Shown: positions 54,333-63,160, counted from the first letter of the stretch. The stretch: 64,000 nucleotides of DNA from Streptococcus macedonicus ACA-DC 198 (GCA_000283635.1 HE613569.1:1079501-1143500); one strand, 5' to 3'. The notes: generated from the sequence alone by a model not told the origin. Made by a program: numbers and translations.

Positions 54333-55046
54333 ATGACTTATAAAAATATCGTTTTTGATCTTGATGATACCTTGTATGATCATCTTTTACCATTCAAAAA
54401 TAGTATCATACAATGTTTTCCTGAACTTGCAATGTTTTCCTGAACTTGATATTTCTGAAATTGAACTTATCTATAAACGATTCAGGTATTGGTCTGATAT
54501 TGCTTTTCCAAAATACACTAATAAGCAAATTTCAATTGAAGAACTACGTATTTTTCGTTGTAAACAGATAATAAGTGAATTTGGATTTTTTAGTATTTCT
54601 GATGATTTAGCACTCTCTTTCCAAAAAACATACGAAAAAGAACTCAGTTCAATTAGCTTGTTTCCTGAATTAAAAGAGATTCTTGAATACTGTTCTGTAA
54701 AAAAGATTCCTATTGGAATCATAACAAATGGTCCAGTTAAACAAAATTATCACAATTAGACGTTCTAAAATACTTTGATAAAGAGAAAATTATCATTAGC
54801 AAAGCAACAGGTTTCCAAAAACCTCAAATTGAAATTTTTGATCTCGCTTCTAAGAATTTCAATTTTCTCCCCAATCAAACACTTTATATTAGTGATAACT
54901 TTAAAAATGATATTGAAGGAAGCTTAAATGCTGGTTGGAAATCCATTTGGTTTAATTACAGGAAACGCAAACTACCTATTGATACTAAAATTCATGAAGT
55001 TCAAACTGCTAAAGACTTAAAAGAACTAGTCTACCGATTACTTTAA
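54333..55046 (+). pseudogene. YjjG-type HAD phosphatase, broken by a 19-bp duplication
   Basis: Starts MTYKNIVFDLDDTLYDHL 8 bases after lacR. A 19-base segment is exactly repeated in tandem (54411-54429 and 54430-54448), shifting the frame. One A is missing from a run at about 54745 (K-Q-K expected). With both repaired, one frame runs through GIITNGPVK and KATGFQKPQIEIFDLA to TAA 55046. Such enzymes dephosphorylate nucleotides or sugar phosphates. Confidence 0.85.
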
Positions 55047-55066
55047 CTTCAATATAATATTTTTTG

Positions 55067-55092
55067 ACCAGTCAATAGACTGGTTTTGTTTA
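55067..55092 (+). terminator. Terminator after lacR-HAD unit
   Basis: ACCAGTC-AATA-GACTGGT (55067-55084) then TTTTGTTT. Confidence 0.8.
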
Positions 55093-55094
55093 TT

Positions 55095-55702
55095 CTAGGG
55101 AAATATCTCCTTAAAATTCGTTTTCTGTCTGTTTATTAGTATTGAGAATCTTGACAAATATTTCCAACTTCCTATTAGACTTTCTTTCTCCTCCTCGTCC
55201 TCAATAACTGACTCACTCTCTTTAATTTCACTAACATCAATCTCACTAACTTCAGTCTCACTAACTTCAGTCTCACTAGTGGCTGATTTTGACACCCCCT
55301 AGTTTTTTTGAACACTACCCCCGTTTGAATTTGAGACTGGGGTAGGCTCATGTTCCAACTCCCCCAAATAAATTTTATTGCCATTCGTCCTTTTTCACTG
55401 GAAGACTGTTGGACTTCATCTATCAAGCCATACTCTCGTGAGGTTTTCTTAATAGTCAGTAATTTTGACTTGGAACAGCCAAGTAGTGCCATGAGTTTGG
55501 AGTTGGAATAGACCAAATAAATAGCCCCGTCTTCATCTATCCAACCTTTACTCAAAGACAACTCTAAACGGTCTTTTAGAACAGCATAAGCAACCTTAAC
55601 CTCAAGTTTCATGTCCTTGTAGCGTTCGCTGTCAAATAAGAGTTTAGGGAGCTTATAATAACGCTCTGACGTTTGATAGTGATTTGCGGTAATACGTTTC
55701 AT
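55095..55702 (-). pseudogene. RepA-type replication initiator, frameshifted
   Basis: Starts MKRITANHYQTSERYYKLPKLLFDSERYKDMKLEVKVAYAVLKDRL, the RepA_N domain of plasmid and ICE initiators. One base is lost near 55380; the correct frame would continue NKIYLGELEHEPTPVSNSNGGSV, has a TAG at about 55302, then the typical linker with repeated ETEVSE units to 55095. The C-terminal domain is missing. A remnant of an autonomous or conjugative ancestor. Confidence 0.8.
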
Positions 55703-55872
55703 GATTGTCCCTCCAACACTAACAGACCAACATTCCCCATGTCATCAAACTGGATTAAGCCATCCTCTTCCATTTCAACAACAATCCTCTTTGCTTTCTC
55801 AATATCAATTCTCATTATAGCCATGAGATGACACATCACAATTTGTCGTGATGACTGTTCATTCTTCTGCAT
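55699..55872 (-). CDS. Small protein upstream of repA
   Basis: 57 residues from MQKNEQSSRQIVMCHLMAIMRIDIEKAKRIVVEMEEDGLI; winged-helix-like. Starts after AGGAGGAA and overlaps the repA start by ATGA. Such short proteins accompany repA in Gram-positive elements. Function unknown. Confidence 0.6.
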   Translation of the reverse strand: MQKNEQSSRQIVMCHLMAIMRIDIEKAKRIVVEMEEDGLIQFDDMGNVGLLVLEGQS

Positions 55873-56002
55873 GATTTTCCTCCTGAAACTAAAAAAGCGA
55901 GAACACTCATTAAAATGTTCTCGCTCACATAAAAATATATTCCTAGTAATAAGAATGTTTAAGAAATAGCAACTTTGCACAGTTTATTTATATAAAAACA
56001 AA

Positions 56003-56041
56003 AATCCTGCCAAAGATTTTTTGGCAGGATTTTTGGCAGGA
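56003..56041. repeat. Island B right arm-type repeats and hairpin
   Basis: TTGGCAGGA at 56021-56029 and 56033-56041 (12-base period) plus an inverted copy TCCTGCCAA at 56005-56013, which makes a 12-bp hairpin with the first. The left-end pair is at 42569. Confidence 0.6.
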
Positions 56042-56131
56042 AACCAAATCAAATTATCAGTTTCTTTAAATCGCTATAAGCTATAAAAGACTGGTAAATC
56101 GGGCTTCCGCTCTCAAATTGCTATGTGCTTC

Positions 56132-56146
56132 TTATTTAAGAGTAAC
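56132..56146. repeat. att site between islands B and A
   Basis: Third copy of TTATTTAAGAGTAAC. The 30 bases to its left (GGCTTCCGCTCTCAAATTGC...) are similar to the bases left of the rplL copy (GGCTTCCGCAATCAAATTGC...), so both are right ends of related islands. Confidence 0.88.
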
Positions 56147-56198
56147 AGTTACACAATGCCTATAAACGCTGATATAATCAGGTTTGTCTTGCTCTTAT

Positions 56199-57380
56199 CT
56201 AGTTTAGTGGGGTTTTGGTGGGGTTTGATGATACTCCAAACTTATGTAGTGCTTGGGTTATCTCTCTTCCACCACTAGCTTTTTGACTTTCATACAGATG
56301 AGAATAGGTATTCAATGTAGTTGCCTTGTCAACTCGTCCGGAACGTTTAGAAACATACAGAACATCTTTTCCCAGTACGTTTATCAAAAAACTGTCGTGA
56401 GAATGTCGTAACCCTTTTCCAGTAATTACTTCTACTCCTGCTTTTTTAGCATGCCTTTTGAGAATACGGCTCAAAGTACATTTACTTAATGGTTTTCCAA
56501 ATCGTGCTAGAACGTAATCATTATCATTGTTTTCTACCTGTACGATTCTCCATTGTTGTAGTACTTCTACCGTTTCATCATCAAGCTCAATCCATCTAAG
56601 CCCTGCCTCTGTTTTGGTCTGATTTTTCCGTGTGAAAATGCCATTTCCCTCATACTCAAGTGTACTTTGAACATGAAGCAACTTTCTTTCAAAATCAATA
56701 TCAGACCAAATCAAACTTAACCCCTCAGATACTCTAAGTCCAGTAAAGAAATATAGCCAAATTGCAGTAAATCTATGTAGTTCCTCGTAGTCCGATAGGT
56801 CAAAGGTTGCAATAACTTTTCTAAAGTCATCCAGTGTCCAAAATTTTGTATCTGGTCGTGAACCCTTAGGGTTATCAAGCGATTTACAAGGAAACTCATC
56901 TATAATTTGAAGGCGTTCAGCATAGCCCAGACATTGCTTAAATCGAATCCAAACACCTTTAGCATAGTTAGGGGAGTATTTATCAATCAGATAGATTCTA
57001 AATTGCTCGCACTCTCTAATCGTTATAGATGATAATTTCTTGTGACCAAAAATTTCTACAAACATTTTATGATGAGTAAGTGCCGTCTTATAGGTAACCG
57101 CTTGAACTGTTTGCCTATAATAAGGTAGATAAATTTCTTCCATATATTCAGCAAAGGTCATGTAATCTCCGTTCCTATTTTGGGAGATTTGAAACTCTGC
57201 TCTTACTCGGCACAATTCATTATAAGCCTGTTTTTCACTCCTGAATGGATTTCCAAACTGGTCTTTATAGCTTTTCTTTCGTTGTCGCTTACCAGTTAAG
57301 TCATTTGCTTTAAACTCTGTTTGATAATAAATTTTGCCTTGTTTATCTCGCGATACTCCACGATATTTTTTAGTTGCCAT
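56199..57380 (-). CDS. int: Tyrosine recombinase (integrase) of island A
   Basis: 393 residues, same architecture as the island B enzyme: AP2-like start (KKYRGVSRDKQGKIYYQTEF), core-binding domain, catalytic TGLRVSEGLSLIW and GLRHSHDSFL, and LNTYSH with Tyr359. The conserved GH before the tyrosine reads SGRVDK: residue 349 is Arg (codon 56334-56336) instead of His, and the preceding block has Asp where the sister has Ala. Activity may be lost or altered. Its coding end carries the TTAGTGGGG/TTGGTGGGG pair. Overlaps DUF3173 by 11 bases. Confidence 0.92.
   Translation of the reverse strand: MATKKYRGVSRDKQGKIYYQTEFKANDLTGKRQRKKSYKDQFGNPFRSEKQAYNELCRVRAEFQISQNRNGDYMTFAEYMEEIYLPYYRQTVQAVTYKTALTHHKMFVEIFGHKKLSSITIRECEQFRIYLIDKYSPNYAKGVWIRFKQCLGYAERLQIIDEFPCKSLDNPKGSRPDTKFWTLDDFRKVIATFDLSDYEELHRFTAIWLYFFTGLRVSEGLSLIWSDIDFERKLLHVQSTLEYEGNGIFTRKNQTKTEAGLRWIELDDETVEVLQQWRIVQVENNDNDYVLARFGKPLSKCTLSRILKRHAKKAGVEVITGKGLRHSHDSFLINVLGKDVLYVSKRSGRVDKATTLNTYSHLYESQKASGGREITQALHKFGVSSNPTKTPLN
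56204..56223. repeat. Island A left arm-type repeats
   Basis: TTAGTGGGG (56204-56212) and TTGGTGGGG (56215-56223), 11-base period, inside the end of int. The matching pair is at 61903 and 61914. Confidence 0.6.
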
Positions 57381-57630
57381 TCTTTAAGTTCCTTTCTTTA
57401 TCAAAAGGTAACTCAAAGCCTAGTAATTCTTCTACGATATAAGTAGGGGCAAGGTCAAGTCTTGAATTGTCAAAGGGCGATTTTCTTAATTCTAGCACAT
57501 TATCCAAAGAATTGCTAGTTTCTTCAAACTTTGCCACTGCAATCGATTTAGCTTGATGAATGATATTCCTTGCTGTATGCTTTGGAAAACCAAGCTCCAT
57601 TAATCGTTTATGATTTATTGTCCTTGTCAA
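57370..57630 (-). CDS. DUF3173 protein of island A
   Basis: 86 residues: TRTINHKRLMELGFPKHTARNIIHQAKSIAVAKFEETSN and SPFDNSRLDLAPTYIVEELLGFELP. Homologous to the island B copy. Starts at TTG 57630 behind GGAGGG, which lies at the end of the preceding gene, so it is translated from the same message. Confidence 0.83.
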   Translation of the reverse strand: MTRTINHKRLMELGFPKHTARNIIHQAKSIAVAKFEETSNSLDNVLELRKSPFDNSRLDLAPTYIVEELLGFELPFDKERNLKNGN

Positions 57631-57633
57631 GAT

Positions 57634-58113
57634 TTATTCCCTCCTTGCATATCTTCTTGAATCCAGATATTTAGCAAAGAAATAGGTTTTATCCATTATC
57701 AAGTTAAGCAGTTGAGGATTTTCAGTTCTCGCATACCTAACCAGATTATTAAACTCAGTGAAATTGTGTTCTTCGATAATATCAATTATCAGAGATAAAA
57801 ATTTATCATGGTTATTGCTAGTGAGAAATTTGTCTAATTCAAATCCGCAACCCGATTCAATATCATTTATATCATAGAGTGTTTTATCTGGATTCTCCGC
57901 ATGAATAAAAAAATATTTCGGAAAAAGTAAACCAGAATTAATATTTGGAAATGATGCAGAGATAGAAAATACTTTATGTTTCATGTTCCTACAAGTATTT
58001 GTCAAAATAATTCCTGATGTTATCTTCTTATTAGCACTCTTCACCATTTTATTCGTTTCTCTAACCAAATTTCTCTCAATACCTCGTAATTGACTTTTTA
58101 AACTTTTTGCCAT
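57634..58113 (-). CDS. Hypothetical protein between R-M and integrase module
   Basis: 159 residues, MAKSLKSQLRGIERNLVRETNKMVKSANKKI at a basic, helical N-terminus, then a mixed domain (FSISASFPNINSGLLFPKYFFIHAENP) and a helical C-terminus (FLSLIIDIIEEHNFTEFNNLVRYART). No membrane segment. I do not recognise a family. It is 13 bases downstream of the R-M gene and 3 bases upstream of DUF3173, so it is in one operon; a modifier of R-M or an immunity-like partner is possible but unsupported. Confidence 0.75.
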   Translation of the reverse strand: MAKSLKSQLRGIERNLVRETNKMVKSANKKITSGIILTNTCRNMKHKVFSISASFPNINSGLLFPKYFFIHAENPDKTLYDINDIESGCGFELDKFLTSNNHDKFLSLIIDIIEEHNFTEFNNLVRYARTENPQLLNLIMDKTYFFAKYLDSRRYARRE

Positions 58114-58126
58114 TTATACCTACTTT

Positions 58127-61100
58127 CTATACCTCAAACTCTCTAACTGTCTGCTTTTCCTCTTCTGTCAATTCAAACAAGTCCATAACCAAGTCGTCTA
58201 TCGCTAGATTAAGCTGATTGACTTTTTCAGTGTCAGGAGAATCTTTTTTCATCTCCTCCATCAGTTGCTCAACGACTTGTGCTATGTCTTCTTGCTGGGA
58301 ATCAGTAGCATCTGGAATTGGGAAATCTCCTAATTCATTAACTTTGAACTGTGGGAATAGGCGACGTTGGAATTTATCAAACTTCATGAAAAACCAAAGA
58401 GAGATTAAGCGAGAGTTTAAAATACCCAAAAGATAAAACGGATTAACCTGAATATCTGTAATAACCATTGAGTTTCTGTCATTAATAACATCACTGTCAA
58501 CATAAACCGCTTCTATACTATATTCTATTTTACTTGGAATTTGACGAACTAAAATTCGTGGCTTTTCAAATAACTTAGGGTCACGCATAGCAGCTAAATT
58601 TTCACCATACTTGACATATTCACCATTCCAAGTCAGTTTATAGCGTGACACATTCTCGCCATCAAGATAGGGACGATAAGAATCATCTAACTTTTCTCTT
58701 GCGTGATAAATGCGATTATCTTTATCTTGAGCGGTCATTTTGGGTTTACCTTTTCCAGTCTCATAAGCCATAATTCCTGCTTTTACAGTCGAAATTTCTG
58801 GTCGTCCTAGTATTGGAAAATTGTTGACTTTCCAGAAGATGTCAATCGCCTGACGATACTTGACCATCGAGATTGAAAAGGTAGGGATTTCTCCAAAGAA
58901 ATCTGGCGCAACTCGTCCGATAGTACTATATTCTCCATGATACAATTCTGCTACTTCAATCCAGTTTGGCGCATTCTTCTTGAAGAAAATGATACAGTTA
59001 TCCACGCTAGCATCCGCAAAAATCTTATCCAGAGAATTGATCAGAACAACATCACTCGTCTGCTCCGTGATAAACTGACGAACTCTTGAATTGGTCTGAA
59101 TGGTCAGAAAATTATTTGGAATGATATAGGAGAATGTCCCGCCTTTACGCAAGAGTTGATAAGCCAATTCCATGAATATAGTATAGGTATTGGCTTGGTA
59201 TTCACTTACTTGATAAGTCCTTGAATAGTAGGCTTTCATCTCATCTGTAAAGGACTGATTACGAGCAAAGATATAAGGCGGATTCCCAATTACAAGGTCA
59301 AAGCCGATAAATTCGCCAGCTTCTCCCAAAATCTCAGGAAATTCCATTCGCCATTCCATACCTTTAGCGAATAGTGGATTTTTCAGTCTGTATTCCAATT
59401 CCTTTTCAGCTTTTGCTAGTTGCTTATTTAATTCCGCTACTTCTTTAGAGTTTTTATTTTCTTCCTCAAATAAGCTAATGGCACCAGCCTTATTTCGTTC
59501 AGATATGAGCCGAGATAATTTCTTTAATTCAGGGCTTGAAGCTGTGTCATCAAAGGAATGTTTGAGCCTTTCGATTTTCTCCCAGATTTCTGCTTTAACT
59601 CGTTTATTATTCGTCTCCTTATAGTCTTTAACTAGAGATAGATAGTCCTTGAAATCTGTTTTTCTCATATCAAATTCATAGTCAAATCCAAACTTATGTA
59701 AGAGACTATCGCCTACTTTAATATTGATATCAATATTTGGCAAAGTCGTCAAAACAGGTTGGTTGGTATCAGTATCCTGATAGTAATAAGAAGACTTCAA
59801 GAGTTCAATCCAGAGACGCAAACGGCAAATATTGACCGAACTTGGGTTAATATCCACTGCAAAGAGCGAATTTTCCAGAATATGTCTCTTCTGGTTGAAA
59901 ATTGCCTTTTGAATTTGTTCTGACTGCTGATTACCTGTCTGATACAAAAAATTATTTCCAGACATATCTTGAATGACTAGCTCATCATTGATAACATAAC
60001 ATTGAATCAGGTTTCCAATATAGTTGCCATCAGCGTCAAACAAGACATTTAAATCACTTTTAAGAGCAATAATTTCATTCAGGACTGATACGAGGAAGTG
60101 ACCGGAACCAACCGCTGGGTCACAAACCTTCAAACTGTCAATCGCATCTGATACCTTTTTAGCAATCTGAGCATTACGTATATTAAACTTTATATCTTCG
60201 ATTGTTTCACACTGCCAGTCGAGTGCCTCATTAACTTTGTCCACTGCTGCTGTACGAATCGCTTTACGTGACATATACATGGTAATATTGCCTGGCGTAT
60301 AAAAAGAGCCGTCACGGTAGCCGTTGATTTTCTCAAAAATTAATCCCAGAACTGACGCATTGATAAGGTCATTCTTAGATTTCTCATGGTGGCTGATGGA
60401 GGTCGAGAAGTCATAAGAATCCAAAAACTCAAAGAGATATTCAATAAAATTGATGTTCCCTTTTTTACGCTTTTTATCTACGCCTTTAAGAGCTGTTTTG
60501 GAGAAAATTTCAATATCTCCCTCTGGTAATCTATCAATACCAATCCCATCTCTAGAAATTTCTAATTCTGTTTCTTCAAACAGTGATGAGTTCAGATAAG
60601 GGACATAACCGAACTTTTCTTGCACTCGAACATTTCTTTCCGATACTTTCTTAGCAAGTACAGCAAAGAATAAGCTATAAATCTCCTCAAAGTTAGGCAG
60701 TTTTTCATAGGTCAAGAACCTATAAGATTCATCTTTGTTGAACAACACCAGCTGAGATTCTAACAGTTTCAAAAATAGAATTCTATTTGTCCAGACAACT
60801 GTTAGTTGAATAGCAATGTCTTCCTGCTTTTCTTTTGGAACATCTTTCATCTCCAATTTATCAATGATATTCTCAACAAAAGAATACCGTTGGCGTTTAG
60901 CAGGTTTCAAACGTGAAATAATTTTTGAAGTCCCTGACTTCGTTTCTTCTAGCCCCATCAAATAAAGCAATTCATCATAGAAATTCTTATTAAGCTTGTT
61001 TGAATCAGTAAAAATCTCTTTATTGAGAAGATTCTCTGCTGTGAAGAATCGATAAAGCTGAGTCAGATTATTTTTCTTGATTTCAATAGACTTACTGGTC

Positions 61101-61735
61101 TTAACTAGAGCTTGACTAAGGTCAAAGTGAGCAATAACGATTCCCTTTTCAATTGCTTTGTCAATTTCTGGTGCAATAACCTCACTATAAAGGAAATCTG
61201 TTTTATTGCTAGAAAGTTGATTATTTCTAAACTTTGTCACGAGGTCAACTAGCTTTTTATTTTTGAAAAAATGTTTTTCAAATTCTTTAGTCTCTATCAC
61301 AAACCAAGATAGGCCATTTGTGATAATACACTTTTTGATTTCTAAGTTTTTATTAAATAGGCGTTCTTGTAGGTAATAATAAACAACTTCTTGAAGTGCT
61401 TTGGAATTGATTTTTTCCGTTGACATCATTTCAGACTTGTTAGTCAAACTCTTGCATTCAAAAAGAATACCTAGTGACGAATTTGCGTCTTTACCATTAT
61501 AGATAGCAAGGTCTATTCTACTAGAAGTATTTATAAAATTATAAGGCAATACACTTTCTAAAAATCCCTTGAGAAGATTTTTCTGGTATTCCTCTGACTC
61601 ATCCTCTTTGTCTTTTAAATGAGTCAAATAACTAACCAATTTTTGATTAAACACCTCTTTTTCTTCATCAAGTGGCATAATTGCTTGAACAGAGCGATTC
61701 ATACTCTCTTTTAATGTAATTCCCTTTATTGCCAT
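58127..61735 (-). CDS. Type IIG restriction-modification protein (fused endonuclease-methyltransferase)
   Basis: 1202 residues. N-terminal PD-(D/E)XK nuclease (RIDLAIYN at 73-80, LFECKSL at 91-97: Asp75, Glu93, Lys95). Central gamma-class adenine methyltransferase: FYTPGNIT near 478, motif I DPAVGSGHFL at 539-548, motif IV NPPY at 818-821 (Eco57I type). Coiled coil at about 735-790. C-terminal TaqI-like specificity region ending EEEKQTVREFEV. One protein cuts and methylates DNA; the recognition site is unknown. First gene of the island A operon. Confidence 0.9.
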   Translation of the reverse strand: MAIKGITLKESMNRSVQAIMPLDEEKEVFNQKLVSYLTHLKDKEDESEEYQKNLLKGFLESVLPYNFINTSSRIDLAIYNGKDANSSLGILFECKSLTNKSEMMSTEKINSKALQEVVYYYLQERLFNKNLEIKKCIITNGLSWFVIETKEFEKHFFKNKKLVDLVTKFRNNQLSSNKTDFLYSEVIAPEIDKAIEKGIVIAHFDLSQALVKTSKSIEIKKNNLTQLYRFFTAENLLNKEIFTDSNKLNKNFYDELLYLMGLEETKSGTSKIISRLKPAKRQRYSFVENIIDKLEMKDVPKEKQEDIAIQLTVVWTNRILFLKLLESQLVLFNKDESYRFLTYEKLPNFEEIYSLFFAVLAKKVSERNVRVQEKFGYVPYLNSSLFEETELEISRDGIGIDRLPEGDIEIFSKTALKGVDKKRKKGNINFIEYLFEFLDSYDFSTSISHHEKSKNDLINASVLGLIFEKINGYRDGSFYTPGNITMYMSRKAIRTAAVDKVNEALDWQCETIEDIKFNIRNAQIAKKVSDAIDSLKVCDPAVGSGHFLVSVLNEIIALKSDLNVLFDADGNYIGNLIQCYVINDELVIQDMSGNNFLYQTGNQQSEQIQKAIFNQKRHILENSLFAVDINPSSVNICRLRLWIELLKSSYYYQDTDTNQPVLTTLPNIDINIKVGDSLLHKFGFDYEFDMRKTDFKDYLSLVKDYKETNNKRVKAEIWEKIERLKHSFDDTASSPELKKLSRLISERNKAGAISLFEEENKNSKEVAELNKQLAKAEKELEYRLKNPLFAKGMEWRMEFPEILGEAGEFIGFDLVIGNPPYIFARNQSFTDEMKAYYSRTYQVSEYQANTYTIFMELAYQLLRKGGTFSYIIPNNFLTIQTNSRVRQFITEQTSDVVLINSLDKIFADASVDNCIIFFKKNAPNWIEVAELYHGEYSTIGRVAPDFFGEIPTFSISMVKYRQAIDIFWKVNNFPILGRPEISTVKAGIMAYETGKGKPKMTAQDKDNRIYHAREKLDDSYRPYLDGENVSRYKLTWNGEYVKYGENLAAMRDPKLFEKPRILVRQIPSKIEYSIEAVYVDSDVINDRNSMVITDIQVNPFYLLGILNSRLISLWFFMKFDKFQRRLFPQFKVNELGDFPIPDATDSQQEDIAQVVEQLMEEMKKDSPDTEKVNQLNLAIDDLVMDLFELTEEEKQTVREFEV

Positions 61736-61776
61736 GAAATAGACTCCTAAACAGATTAATCTAAGAGCTGATAGTA

Positions 61777-61852
61777 TTAGTCTATTGTGTAAGCAATAGA
61801 CTAAGGGTACCCTTAGTCTATTGTGTAAGCAATAGACTAAGGGTACCCTTAG
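61777..61852. repeat. Two 36-bp direct repeats containing a perfect 23-bp inverted repeat
   Basis: A 36-base unit starts at 61777 and again at 61813, plus 4 bases of a third. Arms 61801-61823 and 61830-61852 are perfect inverted copies around the 6-base TGTAAG. Each arm also contains the palindrome AAGGGTACCCTT. It lies in the leader of the R-M gene, between promoter and start. Confidence 0.9.
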
Positions 61853-61866
61853 CGATATATATACAT

Positions 61867-61893
61867 ATTATACCATAAATAAAACCCCACCAA
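61867..61893 (-). promoter_or_regulatory. Probable promoter of the island A R-M operon
   Basis: -10 TATAAT at 61867-61872; a TTGGTG at 61888-61893 could be the -35, but the spacer is only 15 bases and it overlaps the arm-type repeat. Transcripts would begin with the 23-bp hairpin. Confidence 0.5.
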
Positions 61894-61922
61894 GATTAAA
61901 TCTTGGTGGGGTTTTGGTGGGG
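61881..61922. repeat. Island A right arm-type repeats and hairpin/terminator
   Basis: TTGGTGGGG at 61903-61911 and 61914-61922 (11-base period) with an inverted copy CCCCACCAA at 61885-61893. Bases 61881-61915 form a near-perfect hairpin flanked by A and T runs, so it may also terminate transcription from rplL. Confidence 0.7.
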
Positions 61923-62011
61923 AATAATAACATTCTCCCGATTTTTTATCGCTCTAAGCAATTCTAAAACCTTGATTTACTAGGCTTCCGCAATCAAATT
62001 GCGATACTCTA

Positions 62012-62026
62012 TTATTTAAGAGTAAC
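62012..62026. repeat. att site at the rplL 3' end (right end of island A)
   Basis: TTATTTAAGAGTAAC contains the rplL stop and last codons (V-T-L-K-stop). The rplL 3' end is the known target of ICESa2603-type elements in S. agalactiae and S. suis. Confidence 0.9.
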
Positions 62027-62377
62027 TGAAGCTCCAGCTGCTTCAAGTTTTTCTTTGATTTCGTTAGCCTCTGCTTCTGAAGCACCTTCTTTGATAACTG
62101 ATGGTGCGTTGTCAACGATAGCTTTAGCTTCTTTAAGACCTTCGCCTGTGATTTCACGAACAACTTTGATAACGCCAACTTTTTTGTCACCAGCAGCTGT
62201 CAATTCAACGTCAAATGAATCTTTAGCAGCAGCAGTTTCAGCACCAGCTGCAGCTACAGCTACAGGAGCAGCTGCAGTTACACCAAATTCTTCTTCGATA
62301 GCTTTTACAAGGTCGTTCAATTCAAGGATTGAAGCTTCTTTAATTTCAGCAATAATGTTTTCAATGTTCAATGCCAT
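62012..62377 (-). CDS. rplL: Ribosomal protein L7/L12
   Basis: 121 residues from [33 protein letters not shown], Ala-rich hinge, C-terminal EKTEFDVEL-type domain ([27 protein letters not shown]). Stalk protein that recruits elongation factors. The ATG at 62377 follows GGAGGAAA. Its end is kept intact by the islands because the core site restores the last codons. Confidence 0.97.
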   Translation of the reverse strand: MALNIENIIAEIKEASILELNDLVKAIEEEFGVTAAAPVAVAAAGAETAAAKDSFDVELTAAGDKKVGVIKVVREITGEGLKEAKAIVDNAPSVIKEGASEAEANEIKEKLEAAGASVTLK

Positions 62378-62456
62378 TGTTATTTCCTCCAAATATGTTT
62401 TTAATTTAATTAATTTTTATAGTAACACTAGGCTACTTGTTAAAGAGAGCTTAGAA

Positions 62457-62960
62457 TTAAGCCACGTCTTCGTCTTTTGCTTCTGCCACAGCCTTGACAG
62501 CGTATGCAACGTTGCGAACTGGTGCTTGAAGTACAGAAAGGAGCATAGATAGAAGTCCTTCGCGGTTTGGCAATGATGCAAGGGCAGCGATTTCTTCTTT
62601 TGAAGATACAGAGCCTTCGATTGCTCCACCTTTGATTTCAAGTGCTTCAGCATCTTTAGCAAAGTCACTAAGAATTTTTGCTGGTGCAATAACATCTTCG
62701 TTAGAGAAGGCTACTGCAGATGGTCCAACGAAAAGATCTTTCATTTCGTCAATACCTGCTTTTTCAGCTGCACGAGTCAAAATTGAATTTTTGATAACTT
62801 TAAATTCAACACCGTTTTCACGAAGAGTACGGCGAAGAACTGTATCTTGTTCAACTGTAAGACCGCGTGAATCAACAACAACGATAGATGCAGCAGCTTT
62901 CATTTTTTCAGCAACAGCATCAACTTGTTCAGCTTTTTTAGCAATAATTGCTTCACTCAT
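62457..62960 (-). CDS. rplJ: Ribosomal protein L10
   Basis: 167 residues: [40 protein letters not shown], typical L10, C-terminal helix that binds L7/L12 dimers. Forms an operon with rplL and is regulated by its leader. Confidence 0.97.
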   Translation of the reverse strand: MSEAIIAKKAEQVDAVAEKMKAAASIVVVDSRGLTVEQDTVLRRTLRENGVEFKVIKNSILTRAAEKAGIDEMKDLFVGPSAVAFSNEDVIAPAKILSDFAKDAEALEIKGGAIEGSVSSKEEIAALASLPNREGLLSMLLSVLQAPVRNVAYAVKAVAEAKDEDVA

Positions 62961-62974
62961 TAGTTTTACCTCCG

Positions 62975-63120
62975 TTATTATTTTTGGGCTAGGTACAAAA
63001 AAATTCGCACCTAAACCTAGACACGAAAGTACAAATACGTTATTTCATCATTACGTTTTGTGCCTCGGCAGGAATATTATGAGCACGGCTCCCCTGCTGT
63101 CTTAGGTCAGTTTCATTACG
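62975..63120 (-). ncRNA. L10 ribosomal protein leader
   Basis: Position and structure match the L10 leader of Firmicutes: long paired region with CTAGGT...ACCTAG (around 62990-63025), and the conserved purine-rich GCAGGGGAGCC segment near 63085. L10(L12)4 binds it to repress translation or transcription. Confidence 0.72.
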
Positions 63121-63131
63121 AAACCTTAATT

Positions 63132-63160
63132 ATTATATCTAACATTTCTCCTTGTGTCAA
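63132..63160 (-). promoter_or_regulatory. rplJL promoter
   Basis: Consensus -35 TTGACA (63155-63160), 17-bp spacer, -10 TATAAT (63132-63137). Confidence 0.88.

Noticed and set aside
57634..58113. Toxin-antitoxin partner of the R-M gene
   Set aside because: No TA family motif and no second small gene of matching type; left as unknown.
58218..58436. Small rightward frame in the R-M gene
   Set aside because: Antisense to the conserved C-terminal specificity region, no signal for translation.
61777..61852. 36-bp repeats as a possible CRISPR array
   Set aside because: Only two complete copies directly adjacent, no spacers and no cas gene; the unit is explained by an inverted-repeat leader.
62055..62552. 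Antisense frame of 165 codons across rplL
   Set aside because: Created by the Ala-rich codons of rplL on the other strand; no start signal.
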